Shown in pieces: positions 1 through 12,600 of a DNA stretch of 64,000 nt. Position numbers and translations under genes: made by a program. The notes under the pieces are model-generated. The model did no database searches and was not told the DNA's origin. It was given only the letters and a program-made list of their open reading frames with translations. Location: assembly GCF_010093595.1 (NCBI RefSeq), contig NW_022985438.1:671241-735240 (forward strand), in the 5' to 3' direction. Position 1 is the first letter of the stretch; every line of letters starts with the position of its first letter. This stretch comes from Mytilinidion resinicola (Eukaryota; Ascomycota; Dothideomycetes; Mytilinidiales; Mytilinidiaceae).

Positions 1-332
1 AGGCGTACTATCGCTGCCTCCAGGCGTGCCTCTACATGGATGTGTTACCTGTCGGCGTGTTATTTAACCCAGGGGCCGTTGTATTCGCCCCTATTGGAGA
101 GTCGATAATGTCGTGTTCCGGCTCTTGACCAAGCGAAAGAAAGAAGGTGTCCTAAAAGATTGATTCTTGAAGCTAGTAGAGGCCCAATGTCCCCAAACGC
201 CGGCCCCGTTCCCTCCGTAGTCAGAAGTTACCTACACCGCGTACGCAACAAGCAAAATAAGACTGTCGTCTTTGCTAGGGGTTAAGTCTAAATGATCGTT
301 AGTCATATTTTCCTCACGAGTTTTCGGCACAA
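1..332. other. Intergenic, nothing recognised
   Basis: No open frame with family resemblance and no repeat was seen. This lies downstream of the MAD2 stop codon and probably contains its 3' untranslated region. Confidence 0.5.
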
Positions 333-1363
333 TTACCTATAGCTGACTAGTGTATCCACGCGATGATTACTCGTGCTGAAACTCCGCAGCTGTACCTTCT
401 CGCCATTCTTGATTTCCTTGGCATCGCTGTCACCCCATTCCAGTGGCACGTCTGAGTCTGCATCTGCATAGACAAGCACATTGAATGTGCAATTGCCATC
501 CAGCATTGGCAGAAATGTGACCGAGGCAGTGATTTGGCGGAAGATAGACTGTATCTCAGCTTGAATCTCCTGCTCGGTCTTCTCAGGAACTGGCTCTCCC
601 GCACTAGGGCGTCGTTAGAGTCATCGCACGCAGCCTATTTTAGGGATCTGTAACTCACTCTGGACCGGTGTTCTCTTTGTTCGCTGTCTTTTTGGAAGAT
701 TTTGCCTTCGATGGCTTTCCGAATAATTGAACCTTGCAAAGATCAGAATTTGGCATCGAAAAGGGCGTGTGAGCTAACATCGAACTGCCACCGCTCCACG
801 TGTTCTCCAGTCTCCTTACTCGTGATGACAATGACAAGTTTTGAGATTTTTCCACCGTACATCCAATCTTTCAACTGGGACATTATCTTCTTGATGTAGG
901 CTTTGACTTGATCGTCTGCGGTCACTTTTGAGGACTTAGAAGGGTATCCCCTATCGCGACATGTGAGACTTACCCATCATCGTCAAGCCATATTTTTTGA
1001 CACTGTGCATGGTTTAGTACGTCATCTATCGGCTAAGAAATGGGGACTTACGCAGTGAAGTCTTCCGCAGGATACACGCCGCGCTGGAATCTGGGCAACC
1101 GGTCAGCACACGCGCAATCAAATCGCGGACGCTAAGCTCACAAGATAGTGTTGATTGAATACTCAAACTGGATATGGTTAGTATATTGGATGTGGAGGAC
1201 GGTTGAGCATAATGGCCACATACAAACTCGGACACCACCTTGGAAGACCCTAGAATGCGTCAGTCAATCTACTCCTTCACGATGTAAGGAGTGGGGTACC
1301 TTTGAGCGCAAGCTTGTGCACCTTGGAAGACTCTTTCTTTGAGGAAACCTTTGGCTGCGACAT
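333..1363 (-). CDS. MAD2: Spindle assembly checkpoint protein Mad2 (HORMA domain)
   Basis: Mad2 is the HORMA-domain switch protein of the spindle assembly checkpoint; it binds Mad1 and Cdc20 at unattached kinetochores and inhibits the APC/C. Eight exons can be placed on the complement: 1300-1363, 1224-1249, 1142-1167, 1052-1090, 974-1002, 779-924, 659-732 and 333-603. They sum to 675 bp, giving 224 aa, close to the usual fungal length. Recognisable family segments in order are a VSEF...FEYSINTIL stretch, the FQRGVYPAEDFTA motif, KKYGLTMM, the central KLVIVIT followed by ERWQFDV, and a C-terminal safety-belt region ending LRSFSTSNHRVDTLVSY. A Lys/Ser-rich stretch follows the ERWQFDV block. The start is the first ATG in frame, preceding a Ser/Lys-rich N-terminus. 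It is transcribed divergently from GUF1. Confidence 0.93.
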
Positions 1364-1738
1364 GATTGCTGTACGGCTCTTGTTGCGGTGCTTGTGTGTT
1401 GGGGAGAAGGAGGCTGATGATGTTCTGGGACCGTGTTGGCGCGGCAACGAGGTCAGAGGCCGCACCTCGCTCGACTCGCCGGCGGGCGTTCTGCGTGGCG
1501 GTATGCTTGCTCTCAGATTATTATCGCACTTACTGAAGTCAGGGCCGCAGCTCTGGAGTAAGGTCTTTCACTTTCAACGATGCCAGTGTGCGGGCCTTGG
1601 CTTTCTCTCACGTGAACACCGATTATCTAGATAAGATGTCCGTGGATTCCAACCAGACCAGCAAAACTTCGAAGCTCCAGGGTATACACGTCGTCGACAC
1701 GCTGAGACTCGGCCGCCTCACCACTAATTTACCTGGGC
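1364..1738. promoter_or_regulatory. Divergent MAD2/GUF1 intergenic region
   Basis: About 375 bp separate the two start codons, so this interval must carry both promoters. I see no convincing individual element. Open frames here start at non-ATG codons and have no family features. Confidence 0.5.
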
Positions 1739-3766
1739 ATGCGACCATGCTTCCGCACTGCGACTAGCCTCCTGCAGGCCTGGCAGGCGCCTTCGCTAGC
1801 TCTTCGCGCCTCAGTTGGCATCCGGACTTTTACCTCGTCCGCCCCTAGACATGCCCAAGCCCACAAAGTCCAGTCCCCGCTGGAAGCTAGGATTGCAGCC
1901 ATTCCAATAGACCGATTTCGAAACTTCTGCATTGTCGCCCATGTTGACCACGGCAAGAGCACACTCAGCGACCGCCTCCTGGAGCTCACAGGCACAATTG
2001 AAGCCGGGGGGAAGAAGCAGTTTCTGGACAAGCTTGACGTCGAGCGCGAACGCGGCATAACTGTGAAGGCGCAGACATGCACCATGGTCTACAATCACAA
2101 TGGGCTGGATTATCTGCTGCACCTGGTGGATACGCCTGGCCATGTAGACTTCCGGGCCGAAGTCTCGAGGAGCTATGCTAGTTGTGGAGGAGGTACCATT
2201 TGCTACCCTTATAGAGTCTCCTCGAAAGCAAGCTGACCGGACAAAGCTCTATTGCTTGTTGATGCCAGCCAGGGCGTCCAGGCGCAGACCGTTGCAAACT
2301 TCTACCTCGCGTTCTCCCAAGGTCTTCGACTGGTACCCGTCATCAACAAAGTCGATCTTCCCAGCGCGGATCCCCAGCGAGCGCTCGAGCAGATGGAAAC
2401 CACATTTGAGCTTGATCCCAGTCGTGCGGTACTGGTCTCCGCGAAGACTGGACTAAACGTAGAAGCTCTCTTGCCCAACGTTATCGATCAGATCCCAGCG
2501 CCAGTGGGTGATCACACGAAGCCCCTGCGCTTGTTACTCGTCGACTCGTGGTACGATGTCTACAAAGGCGTGATTCTTCTAGTTCGTATATTTGACGGGC
2601 AGGTAAAGCCCGGAGATCACATTCGCTCCTTTGCAACTGGTCTCAAGTATATAGTAGGAGAAGTCGGGATCATGTACCCTGACCAAACCGCACAGACTGT
2701 CCTCCGAGCAGGCCAGGTCGGATATATACATTTCAACCCGGGCATGAAGCGCTCCCAGGAGGCTAAAGTAGGCGACACATACACTACGATAGGCTCGGAG
2801 AAGCTCGTCGAGCCTTATCCAGGCTTCGAGGAGCCTAAATCTATGGTGTTTGTTGCTGCGTATCCTGTCGACCAAGACAAGTACGAGCACCTCGAGGAGA
2901 GCATAAATCAAATCGTTCTCAACGACCGTAGTGTCACCGTGCAGAAAGAGTCGTCTGACGCTCTCGGTGCCGGCTGGCGTCTCGGCTTCCTTGGAACCTT
3001 GCACTGCTCAGTCTTTGAAGATCGGCTTCGCCAGGAACATGGTGCCAGTATTATCATCACACCTCCCTCCGTGCCGTTCAAAGTTGTCTGGCGCGACGGC
3101 ACCGAAATAGTCATCTCCAACCCCGCCGACTTCCCGGACCAAGATACACATCACCAGCGAGTTTCCGAATTACAAGAGCCTTATGTGTCTGTTACCATCA
3201 CTCTCCCAGAAGAGTACATAGGCAAAGTGATTGAGCTTTGTGAGGCAAATCGCGGTGAACAGAAGGAACTTACATTTTTCACGGCTACCCAGGTCATCTT
3301 GAAGTACGACCTCCCACTCGCTCATCTGGTCGACGACTTCTTCGGTAGATTGAAGGGGGCAACCAAGGGCTACGCGACTCTGGACTACGAAGACGCAGGT
3401 TTTCGGCGATCCAACATCGTCAAGCTCCAGCTATTGGTTAACGGCGCTCCTGTCGATGCCGTGGCGCGAGTACTGCACACTACCCAGGTCGATCGTCTCG
3501 GTAGACAGTGGGTCGATAAATTCAAGGAACATGTCGATCGTCAAATGTTCGAGGTGGTCATCCAAGCGGCCGTGGGGAGAAGAATTGTGGCTCGAGGGTC
3601 GATTAAGCCTTTTAGAAAGGACGTATTAGCGAAGCTTCATGCTAGTGATCTCAGCAGGAGGAGGAAACTACTCGAAAAGCAAAAGGATGGCAGGAAGAAA
3701 TTGAGAGCGGTGGGAAATGTCGCAATCGACCAACAGGCGTTTCAAAAATTCTTAGCCAAGGGCTGA
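1739..3766 (+). CDS. GUF1: Mitochondrial translation factor Guf1 (LepA/EF-4 GTPase)
   Basis: Guf1 is the mitochondrial homologue of bacterial LepA/EF-4, a translational GTPase that promotes fidelity of mitochondrial protein synthesis at the inner membrane. Two exons, 1739-2192 and 2247-3766, with a 54-nt GT-AG intron, give 657 aa. The first ~45 residues are Arg/Ser/Ala-rich and look like a mitochondrial presequence. GTPase motifs are visible: G1 AHVDHGKST, the [10 protein letters not shown] switch I region, G3 DTPGHVDF, G4 NKVDLP and G5 SAKTG. The LepA-specific C-terminal half follows, including [19 protein letters not shown] sequence and a basic tail. The intron restores the reading frame exactly at the ...[10 protein letters not shown] block, which supports the model. 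No internal damage is seen. Confidence 0.96.
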
Positions 3767-4279
3767 AATTTTACACTAATAAGCTATATAATCTTTGCCC
3801 ACCTGGGTGTTACCCTTTACATTGATCTAACAAAGCTCTGCGTGAGATGTAAAAAAATTGTCTTGACCGACCTGGGAACTCGCCAGACCCTCTCTAATCA
3901 CGGTATGCACATCGACCTTGAAAGGACGTGGCTATATTTGAATGGCTTGTTATACATTCATAACATACTACATGGCTCTGAGTGCATGAGATAGAGGAGC
4001 CCTGGAGCACCGGTCAACGTGCTGCCTCTATTGCAGGGGGTTCCTGGATCAAAGAGCACGGGCGTTTCTTTGTTGATGGACCCCTGGGACGCTCTTCGTT
4101 CTTCTTTCAACCACCACGCTGAGAGGAAACAAGACAAACCAACTCTGCAAACAATACAAAGGTGCGTCTCTGGACCCCCTTCAGCATCATCTAGGAGTTT
4201 GTCTCATCCAAGTAGTCCATATCAAAACCTATCTATGCAGTAGAACACCGACCCACATTCTGGACTATCACTACTTCTG
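3767..4279. other. Intergenic, nothing recognised
   Basis: Between two plus-strand genes. It should contain the GUF1 3' end and the promoter of the DUF2293 gene. No repeat or conserved ORF was seen. Confidence 0.5.
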
Positions 4280-4868
4280 ATGGCTGAAGGCATCACCGTC
4301 TCATCAAGCGTGCCCCTTCCTAAGGGCTACGGATTTCTTCCCAAGGGATCGGTCTATCGCACCATCCACGGCCAGCGTCTGACACGTGAGGCCGGAGAAA
4401 CCCTTTTTATCGTGCTCCATCCCAAGACGAAGCTTCGAATCGGCATTCGGATCCCGAGTAGAATCTTGCGTGAAGTACAGCGTCAAGATGCATTGACCAA
4501 AGCGGCGCGACTTGCTGCAACCCACAGGCGTGACGAGAATATCGAACGCCAGGCGCGCGACGTGTTGCGGAAGTTGTATCCCAAGATACCCAGCTCTGTC
4601 CTGGAGCAGTGCCTGCACCGTGCCTTCAAGAAACGAGCAGGTAGAATCGGAAGATGTGTTAGTCCACCCTAATGTTCCCCCAAAAGCCCCAAGTAACCAC
4701 CAACAGTTCACTGTCGATATGACGAAGCGCGCCCACCTAGCCCTGGCTGCTCACGTGAGGCACACTTTAACAAACTATGACAAGCTCCTAAATGCCGGTT
4801 CCACGAAGGAAAGTGCGAGAAAGGCGATCAACCCAAAAGTGTGCAAGATTTTGGCAGGTTGGAAATGA
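4280..4868 (+). CDS. DUF2293 domain protein
   Basis: Two exons, 4280-4657 and 4707-4868, separated by a 49-nt intron with a CTAAT branch-like site, encode 179 aa. The C-terminal half resembles the fungal DUF2293 family: YPKIPSSVLEQCL, an AFKKRAGRIGR segment, then across the intron a helical RAHLALAAHVRHTLTNYDKL block ending in a short tryptophan-containing tail. The splice was chosen because only this phase-0 junction joins the two conserved halves. The protein is basic and has no signal peptide or membrane segment. The function of the family is not known to me; a nucleic-acid-binding role would only be a guess from its charge. The ATG is the first in frame. Confidence 0.75.
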
Positions 4869-6616
4869 CTTATTGGCTTCGGGTATTAGCAGCAGGCTAA
4901 GAAAAAGGTACGTCTGGCCTTCCTTTGACCTGTGTAAGCGATCACGATATGTACGTAGAAGATAGAACGAGACGGGCGCTTATATCTTGTAGTTCATCCT
5001 TACGTGAAGCGGTATACCACTAGTTGGCGTAAAACTTAAGCCCAGGCTCTCGTCAAAGTGCCACTGAGGTAGTGCGTAGGCAACCACGTCTATTTCACGG
5101 AGCATTACGATGGATGCTCCAGGTAGTTGTGTAGGAGCAAGCACAAGGTCAAGAGAACGACGGCAGACCCCCGGCAGAGGTTTGAATGCGGCGGAAGCAA
5201 CCTTGGAAGGCACTGACCCATGGCTGGCCCATCGGTATTTGCGTATGTCATTGCAAATGACAGGGCAAAGGGCAGCAACGCTACATGTACACTCTAACTG
5301 TGGTCTAAGAAGGAGTAACGGGTTCAACACAAGCTTTCAGTAGAATGAAGGAAATGGACCGAGGGCGAAGTTTCTAGTTAGGTAGGCTGGAGCTACAAAG
5401 GTTTAATATTGCTCAATGAGCAATTAGACACGTGATTCTTCATCACGTGATGTGTCATCAATTTCCTGCTCTAGTTGGGTCGAACCAAATAGGTGAGGAC
5501 AAGATATGCCGTACCTAGAAACCACCTAACAGCGAAACAACGAGCAAGTGGGGCTGGGCGTGAGTTCGTAGCTGAGGTCGGTGACAACTCATAGCGCGAG
5601 GGGAGTCCACCCAATAGACGGGGCTCAGCCTGCGGACGCCAGGATCGTCCCGGAAACCTGACCAAGGGAAGTCGGGGCGCTCTAAGCTCGACCGGGGCGG
5701 GAGTGGATGACGACGGAGCATCAAAGCATAGAGTATGTAGAGGCTGAGAGAGCGTGTGTGCGCTACAACCTTGGAAATGTGCAAACTGAACCTGGAAGCC
5801 TGCGTGCTCTCAACGTAGCATCCCAGTCCGAGCGAGACGTGGTTCTCCCCAGCCACCTCTGCGCACCGATAGGGACGCTTTCGAGGGTATACAAGTCGGC
5901 ACAGTTAAGCGGAGGGCTGAAGACTTGAGGCCCAAACCAGCGCACTGTTGGCGCCTGCAGCCACCGTACATTCAAAATAGCAGCAGTGCAATATTGTGGA
6001 GGCCGAGCGTTTGTTGATGCTGCCCGGGTGACAGCGAGCGCCGCCAATCACGACGCCGCGTCCACCTGCCCATCTCGACCCACGCCTGCCATCTTTCTTT
6101 TGCTCAACCTCACCTCCAGCGCTCCTGGCTCCTCTCCCCGGCGCTTTCTCCAACCTCCCACCAGCCACCATCGCGGCCTCACCTGCACCTTCGAGCCGTG
6201 CTCCTTGTGGAGCTTGCCCCGACGCACCTGCGCCACGCGCCTTACGACCATCCTGCCCAGGTACCTAGGTAGTGCCGCCGGCCCCCTTCAGCCTTCAGCT
6301 CTCACCACACTCCGTGCCACCCACTTCGGCACCCACTTCGGCCCTCCACGACGGTCAAGTCGTCGAGCGCCCGGCTCCATTGTCGACACTGCTGGCCATG
6401 CGCTGAGTGCGTCTCGACACGACTTCCTATCGTCGGGACAGGTGCGTCAATTCATTGGCTGGCTCCGAGGCCGTTGCAGCGCCTGCACCACCCGGCAGAG
6501 ACAGTCCACGCACTGCTCGCCTCGACCCACCAAGCCGCTTTGCGAAGACCTTACGCCCTCGAATCCGACCCACGCACCACCAACCGCTTCCATGAATTCG
6601 TGAGCTGCACCTCACC
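4869..6616. other. Long intergenic region with palindromic elements
   Basis: No gene is recognised in about 1.7 kb. The downstream 600 bp are C-rich and CT-rich, typical of the 5' leader of a fungal gene. A long open frame there (5986-6603) starts at GTG and has only biased low-complexity composition. Two palindromic elements at 5408-5449 are listed separately. Confidence 0.5.
5408..5449. promoter_or_regulatory. Inverted repeat plus paired CACGTG E-boxes
   Basis: Positions 5408-5424 form a perfect 7-bp inverted repeat (ATTGCTC / GAGCAAT) with a 3-nt centre. Immediately after it, two CACGTG cores at 5429-5434 and 5444-5449 form a larger palindrome, CACGTGAT, 5 nt, ATCACGTG. CACGTGA is the type of site bound by Cbf1/bHLH-family regulators in fungi. 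The element lies about 1.2 kb upstream of the 6617 gene, so its target is uncertain. Confidence 0.4.
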
Positions 6617-9600
6617 ATGGGTATAGGGAAGCCTCCTCTGCCAGCGCCGACAGAAGCTTCCTCCATCGATAACGACACCACCCTCGGAGACGATTTCGCC
6701 ACAGACGTATCTCGTCGCACGGACAAAACTTCGTACTCAATCCCTGAAGACGGAAGCCCAGTCACCATATCTACATCCAAAAACCAGCCAACTCTGCGAG
6801 GTGCTCATCCCTCGCAGACGTCGCTGCTGATCGAGTACTTTGAAGCCGGAAAGGGAGAAGGAAAGGTCCACTCGCGGCCCAGTGTCCGAGTACGTGTGAC
6901 GCCGTCCTCCCACCGCAAGAGCAGATCCGCAAACGACCACATTCAGATCACCCAGACCTCGCGGAGTTCGCGCAAGCCCTCCTACACCCGACGTATCTCG
7001 CTTGGAGCTAAATCTCGCGACGAACCTGTATCTCAAGCGACTGAAGTGTCCTTATCCGAGGATTCCAACCTCTCTGCGCGCCCACCTGTGGAGGTTGAGG
7101 TCCTGGAGAACGTCAGCGACTTGTCAAGGTCCGACCTTTCCCACGGCCGATATATCCCGGCAACGTCTGACATCTCCTCCATGCCGCCGGACAGTCTGCT
7201 TGAAGGCGAACCTATTATTCGAGCTCCAGAAATACGCTCCAGTCGAAGCACTGAGAGAGAGGAGGTCATAGACAACCAAAACACATTGAGCGCGCCATCC
7301 GGGGGACGCGGCCGAAGCCTCAGCAAAGAGCGAATTACGCAAAGAGTTATGGAAAAACTCACCAGTAAACAGGCCGAGACCAAGCTGGTTTCAGGTCGTG
7401 AAGGAAGAGCCAGCAAGGAAGAGCTCTCCGACAGTGGCAGATCAGCTCGGCGGCGGAACAGCAAGACACACCACGACGAAGATGTCGTCAGCGCCACCGA
7501 TTCAATGCTTTCCTCAAACTTGAATCGCCGATCCGGAGATACTCACTCTATGCGCTCGGGGGTTTCTGCGGCGTCTTCGTCCATCAACAACCCTCGCTTG
7601 CTCCAAACCGTCGAGGATGCAATAAAACGTCTTATACTTCCGGAGTTGAACGCCTTGAAAGAAGAGAAACGAACCCAGCAAAATCGGAGCAAATTCGACC
7701 ACAACTCACGGGAGAGTGCGTACGAGAGTATTCCCTCTACGAGCTCTCGTGAAACGTCTAGTAGACGTGTTTCCAAGTCCTCCAGTGCTCCGAATGTCGC
7801 CGCTTTGAAACCCAAAGTTGTCTTGAACCAAGACGAAGACCATCCTGGAGTGGTCTTGTCCGGCAACTCCACCAGAAAGGAGGGACGATCAAGGCGCGGG
7901 TCGACTTCAAGCCGAAGTCATGACAGACGCGACTCGACTGATTCAATAGGACGTGGGGAGGAAAAAGCGCATAGTCGCAGAACTAAGGATCGTCATCGTT
8001 CAAGAGACGCTGCTGCAGCAGGGCTAGTAGGCGTAGCGCTCACGGCGAATGCACTTCGGCATCATGACTCCAGGGAATCAACAGAAGAGAAAAGTGAGAG
8101 AAGAAGGCGTCGCAAGAGCAGCCGGAGCCGGTCCACCAGTGTCTCTGAGACGGTTGATGGGAAGCGTCACCTCGAGGCGGAGATTCCACCCATGCCCCTG
8201 TTGCAGAGCGAACTACAGGGATCAGAGCTTACCAGAGAATCCATCATCTCAGCTAGTACTGAACGGCCGGTCTCGAGGTCTTCGGTCGATGTCAGTACGC
8301 CTGTGCAAGAGGTTGCTCGCGGATCTGGTCGTCAAATTTTTTCGTCTACTCCAAGCACGCCAACCCGCACCCCCGTAGCCCTTCAACGAGGCCTTAACAA
8401 CTACCACAGCAACCTCTCTCAAGGGGACATTAGCCTCACCAAAGTAAAGAGCGACCGAAGTCTTGCTTCAACTGGCAGGGTTGCTGTCCCTGGTGCCATA
8501 AGACTGGGTGCAAGTGGGACGTCGGTCAAGGAGCGTGCTCTGACACAGGAGCCTGTTTCTCAGTATGAATATGCTGAGAAAACCCCACCACGCGAATTTA
8601 GCCCGGTGCAGAGCATTGCTAGCTATCAAGACGGCGATGATCGAGAGCTCAGGCATTTGCCATCTACTCATAGTCCCGTATCCCTTTCCTCCACAGGTCG
8701 CCGGGCTCATAGGCAAAGATCGACTCTGTCTATCGGCTCCATGGAATCTTCTCCCAGTACTAAGATGGCGCATACTCGAAAGCGCCCTCAAGGCGTGAAT
8801 CTTGAGAAAAGCCATGACGCCTTGGATGAAGATATGCGGAACAAAACCCAGCAGCCGCAGACGCCTAGAGATGTTGACGACTTCTTTGCTGAAAATCACG
8901 AGCAAAATGAGGCCTATAGAAGGGAACTTGAGAACAACAGTCCACAAGGATCACCAGTAATCGATTACAAGCACATGACCAACTACACGGATGACAGCGG
9001 AGAAGGCCAATATCTCGATAAAGTCGCACTCGGTCAAGACATTCGTGGAGTAGGAGCTAATCCAGAGTATGTACACACGCCCCTTGCTGTGGAGTCTGCG
9101 GTAGCGTCACTTCACGAACCATCCACTCTCAGCGTGCGGTCGTCACAACCCAGTCCCTTGAAAGGCGCTGCGTTGTCTCCGGTGAGCTCTTTCCATCACG
9201 AGGGCCCCTCGCAAGAGCAGCAATCCGGTCGTTTCCAAGAGGAATCAGACGCAGCATATCCAGATAACGGGAGTCGAGAACGATGGGGCTCTCTCAAGGA
9301 CCAGGCTCATACATTGAGCCAGACCCAAAGTCGAGAACGCAGTGCTAGGAACTCACCTCAACACAGCATCTCTCGCTCTATCGACGAGCCTGTGCAGCTG
9401 GGCGCAAGCGCGTTCCCGGTCCAGGATGACATGCTCCCCGAATTTGGGTACGGCATGGACGACGAGTCTGTAACAACTAATCCCTCAATTATCAAAGGTC
9501 CAATTGGGGGCGGGGATTATCACGATCAACATTGGCACACCGAGCCAACACCTCCAATGTCCTCTGTTGACGTTCGCGGACACGATGATCAAGAGGGGAC

Positions 9601-11998
9601 TGCATCCCGTGGAGCTGTAGCCACCGCAGGGCTTGGTGCAGGCGCTGTTGCCATTGCTGCTGCGGCTGCAGCACGAATCCAACGTGAAAAGGGTGATTCG
9701 AGTACTAGGCTCGATCGAGGTTACCAGCCTTCTGTGGAAGATGAATACGACCTGCAAAATGCCTATCAACCGAAAGGTGTAGTAACACCTGGGAGCCCCA
9801 CGTTATGGAAGGACGAAGGCTACATGTCCGCCAATCAGCCTGGAGCTATCACGCCCGACTATCAGAATAGGTCAAGACATTTCGAAGACGACGTAGAAGA
9901 AGACCCGTTCACAACCAGCAACAAACACATTCGCCATTTTAGCGGGAATTCTCATGGAATGTCGTCGCCTCTATATGACGGCGCCACTGGTCGAGGGATC
10001 GACAAAATTCAATCCAAAGATGTCGTCGCCCTCATGGATCATCTCACCGTACGTGATGGGCAGCGGAATGCTCGAGATACCGAGATCTTGGTTACTCTTG
10101 TGAGGAGTGCCGCGGAAATGCGAAATTCGTTTGAGGAGATGAAGAGATATATAGCCGACCAGGACCGGCTGATCATGGCAAATACAGACAAGAGAGTCGA
10201 TGTTGCCGAGCAACGAATCCTCCAGGGACCTCGACCACAGCCTCTGGGGTCACCCCGAGTTCCGAGGCAGTCCTCGGAAGGCATGAGTGATATTCAAGCT
10301 CAAAAGAAGAACATCCTCAAGCGAGCTCTGAGGGGTCTGAGCATGAAAGGCAACACCGATCTGTCAAAGATAGAGGATATGCTTACTCATCTGCTTAGCG
10401 AAGTTGAAGTCCTGAAGGATAACCAAGCATTCCAACTACGCCAACCAATGACGCAATCGAATAGTCTTAATTCGTACGAAAATCTGAGGGCTGGCGGCGA
10501 CCCTGGTTATGAACCGGAAGGCCAGGCTGGAACATCGTCTTCGCCAAATCATTCTGGATATCTATCCAATCCGTCGTCGAGGAAAATTGATGGCATGCAC
10601 TCCGGCTACGACGGCCGCCGCGGTTCTGAGCACCGCATTAGCACAGTTCTAGAAGGAGACGAAGACTTAGATGGCCATGAGCCCCATCTGATGAACAGCC
10701 AGGATGAAAACGATGAGCGGCTCCTTACACCAACTCAAGAGGTCCGCCGCAAAGTATCTTTGCCACTAGGAACACCACCACAGCCTACACAGCCGCTCCA
10801 AGGGCAGCATAGTCAAGAGAATACGCCCAAACGCAAGCACAAGTCGAACAGTTCTTCCATTTTCGGTTTTCCTAAAAACCTTTCGCGCTGGTCGAAGACA
10901 ACGACATCCACCGTACCGGACAGTGCAGGTCGCAATAGCGGCTCGCGGGATAAGCGCCCTTACTCCGACGCGTCTCGTTCTGGATCGAATTTGAACGTGA
11001 ACTATTACGACGATAACCAATATGAGTTACGCAATGACGACCGCCTGCGTTCCTCGCATTCGCTTGACGGAGCCCCTGCGGCCCGAGATCTTCGATCCCC
11101 ATCACCCTTAATTCCCGAAGATGAGCATGGCCAACGTGGCCTAGTACCTGAGCTGGACGACCCAAAGTATCAAGCTCATCGCAATTCTTTGAATCTACAA
11201 CATCCTCAACCTAGGCCTGGGCCCACGCATCGACACCAATCCCACCTTGAGTCCCAAGCTCAGGTCTTTGAGCCAGTCGCCTCTCCAGATTTCGATCAAT
11301 GGGGCTCCAATCCATCCTTGGCACGGAATAGACTCAGTGGCGGGAATGCCAGTACTGGCGCAGGCAATTTGTCTCCTATTTCATCGGACGGTGGATACTC
11401 CCAACATAGTGCTGCTGAACAGGCAGCGCCTCCTCGACCACCCAAGATCAGAGACGATGGCCCGCTGGTCCCGCAGCAGCAACCCCTAGCAGGGCATGGG
11501 CAGACTCGGCAAATGTACAGCAGCCCTGGTGGAATGGGTAGTCAAGGCCAACTTACACCCCTCGCGCCCATACAGGAAGTTAGATACAGCCTAGAAACGG
11601 ATACCGGGCATCACGTAAGCTGAATACCACGCTGTTTGTGCGCCCCATTACTAAACAATTGCCAGTACTCCCCGACGCCTTCCCCGCGCCCCACAAACGC
11701 AACTTTGAATGCCTCCAATGCGATGCAAAATCCCCAGCGTAAGATCACTGGACCTCGTCCGATGGGAAGCAGAAGCCCAAGCGGTCAACCTCAGCAACAA
11801 GAAGTCCTCTTTGACAATTCGGGAACTGTGCGCAGAAAGCCTGTTGCGAGGCCTATGGGTACGTAACGACATCCTAGTCCACGAATATCTCTCTACGAAC
11901 GACTCGAAAGGGAAACCCTTAACTGACACCGCTCTTGTATAACAGATACAGAAAGCCTTGAGAGCTACCGAAGTAGCCTAGATAGCGAAACTTTCTGA
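6617..11998 (+). CDS. Large disordered Ser-rich protein, unknown function
   Basis: Three exons, 6617-11614, 11666-11858 and 11946-11998, encode 1747 aa. The start has a strong CACCATGG context, and splicing extends the main ORF by about 80 codons to a tail ending DSETF. The protein is dominated by Ser/Arg/Pro/Gln-rich sequence with many SP, RRxS and SxxE motifs and looks intrinsically disordered. Ordered-looking islands are a short QTSLLIEYFEAGK motif near residue 70, an Ala/Gly-rich hydrophobic stretch near residue 465 (AAAAGLVGVALTANAL), a second one near residue 1005 (GLGAGAVAIAAAAAA), and a probable coiled coil around residues 1140-1200 (RDTEILVTLVRSAAEMRNSF). I do not recognise a named family. 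The composition suits a phosphorylated cytoskeletal or cortical scaffold, but that is inference. Confidence 0.85.
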
Positions 11999-12600
11999 TA
12001 GTGAAACCTATTAAGTCGAGCTTTCTTCTTGCCGCATAAAGCTACAATCATGTCATTTTCATGGAAAGTCCGTCCTGTTTTCTGCTTTTACTTTCTGGGT
12101 CTGCCCTGGACTGCTTCTCTTTACCAAAGGAGCGCCTCATCATCGTTGATATCGCATCATGGTTGTTCATAGCATGAATGGCTCTTTATGACCTCCTGAT
12201 GATCTGCATACCTGGGAAGCTAGTTGAGTTTGGAGTTAAATGATTTTGGATTGGTCCGCGATCGATAGTAGATGAGTGTGAGTGGTGCCTACTTTACGTA
12301 CGTACCTTTGACGAAGAAATGATTGGTGCAGTAAAATCAAGCGGGCATTGGCATACATTATCCTGTACGTAGTTAATGGAGAAACGAGTGTAAATGGCTG
12401 TTTGAATATGCCCTATGGCGAAATAGAATTTTGGCATACTAGTTTTTATCTAATTTAGCTACTTTCTATGCCGCCAGCGTTAAACAAACTATGCCCTCTT
12501 TTTACAAGACGTCCCTCCTAATTGAATCTTGTAGTTGGCTGGAGTGGATAGAGTGGAGGCTCTTCCTCCTGAGCTTCAACCCTTCTGTTACATGCAGCCG
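11999..12600. other. Intergenic transition toward AT-rich block
   Basis: Probable 3' end of the upstream gene followed by increasingly AT-rich DNA. No ORF or repeat was recognised. Confidence 0.45.

Noticed and set aside
950..975. A 24-nt intron in MAD2 ending at CGATAG
   Set aside because: It leaves the wrong reading phase. The acceptor CAAAAG next to 924 gives LTMM joined to VTADDQ, as in the family.
5986..6603. A 205-codon plus-strand open frame upstream of the large gene
   Set aside because: It starts at GTG, has biased low-complexity composition and no family motif, and sits where a CT-rich 5' leader is expected.
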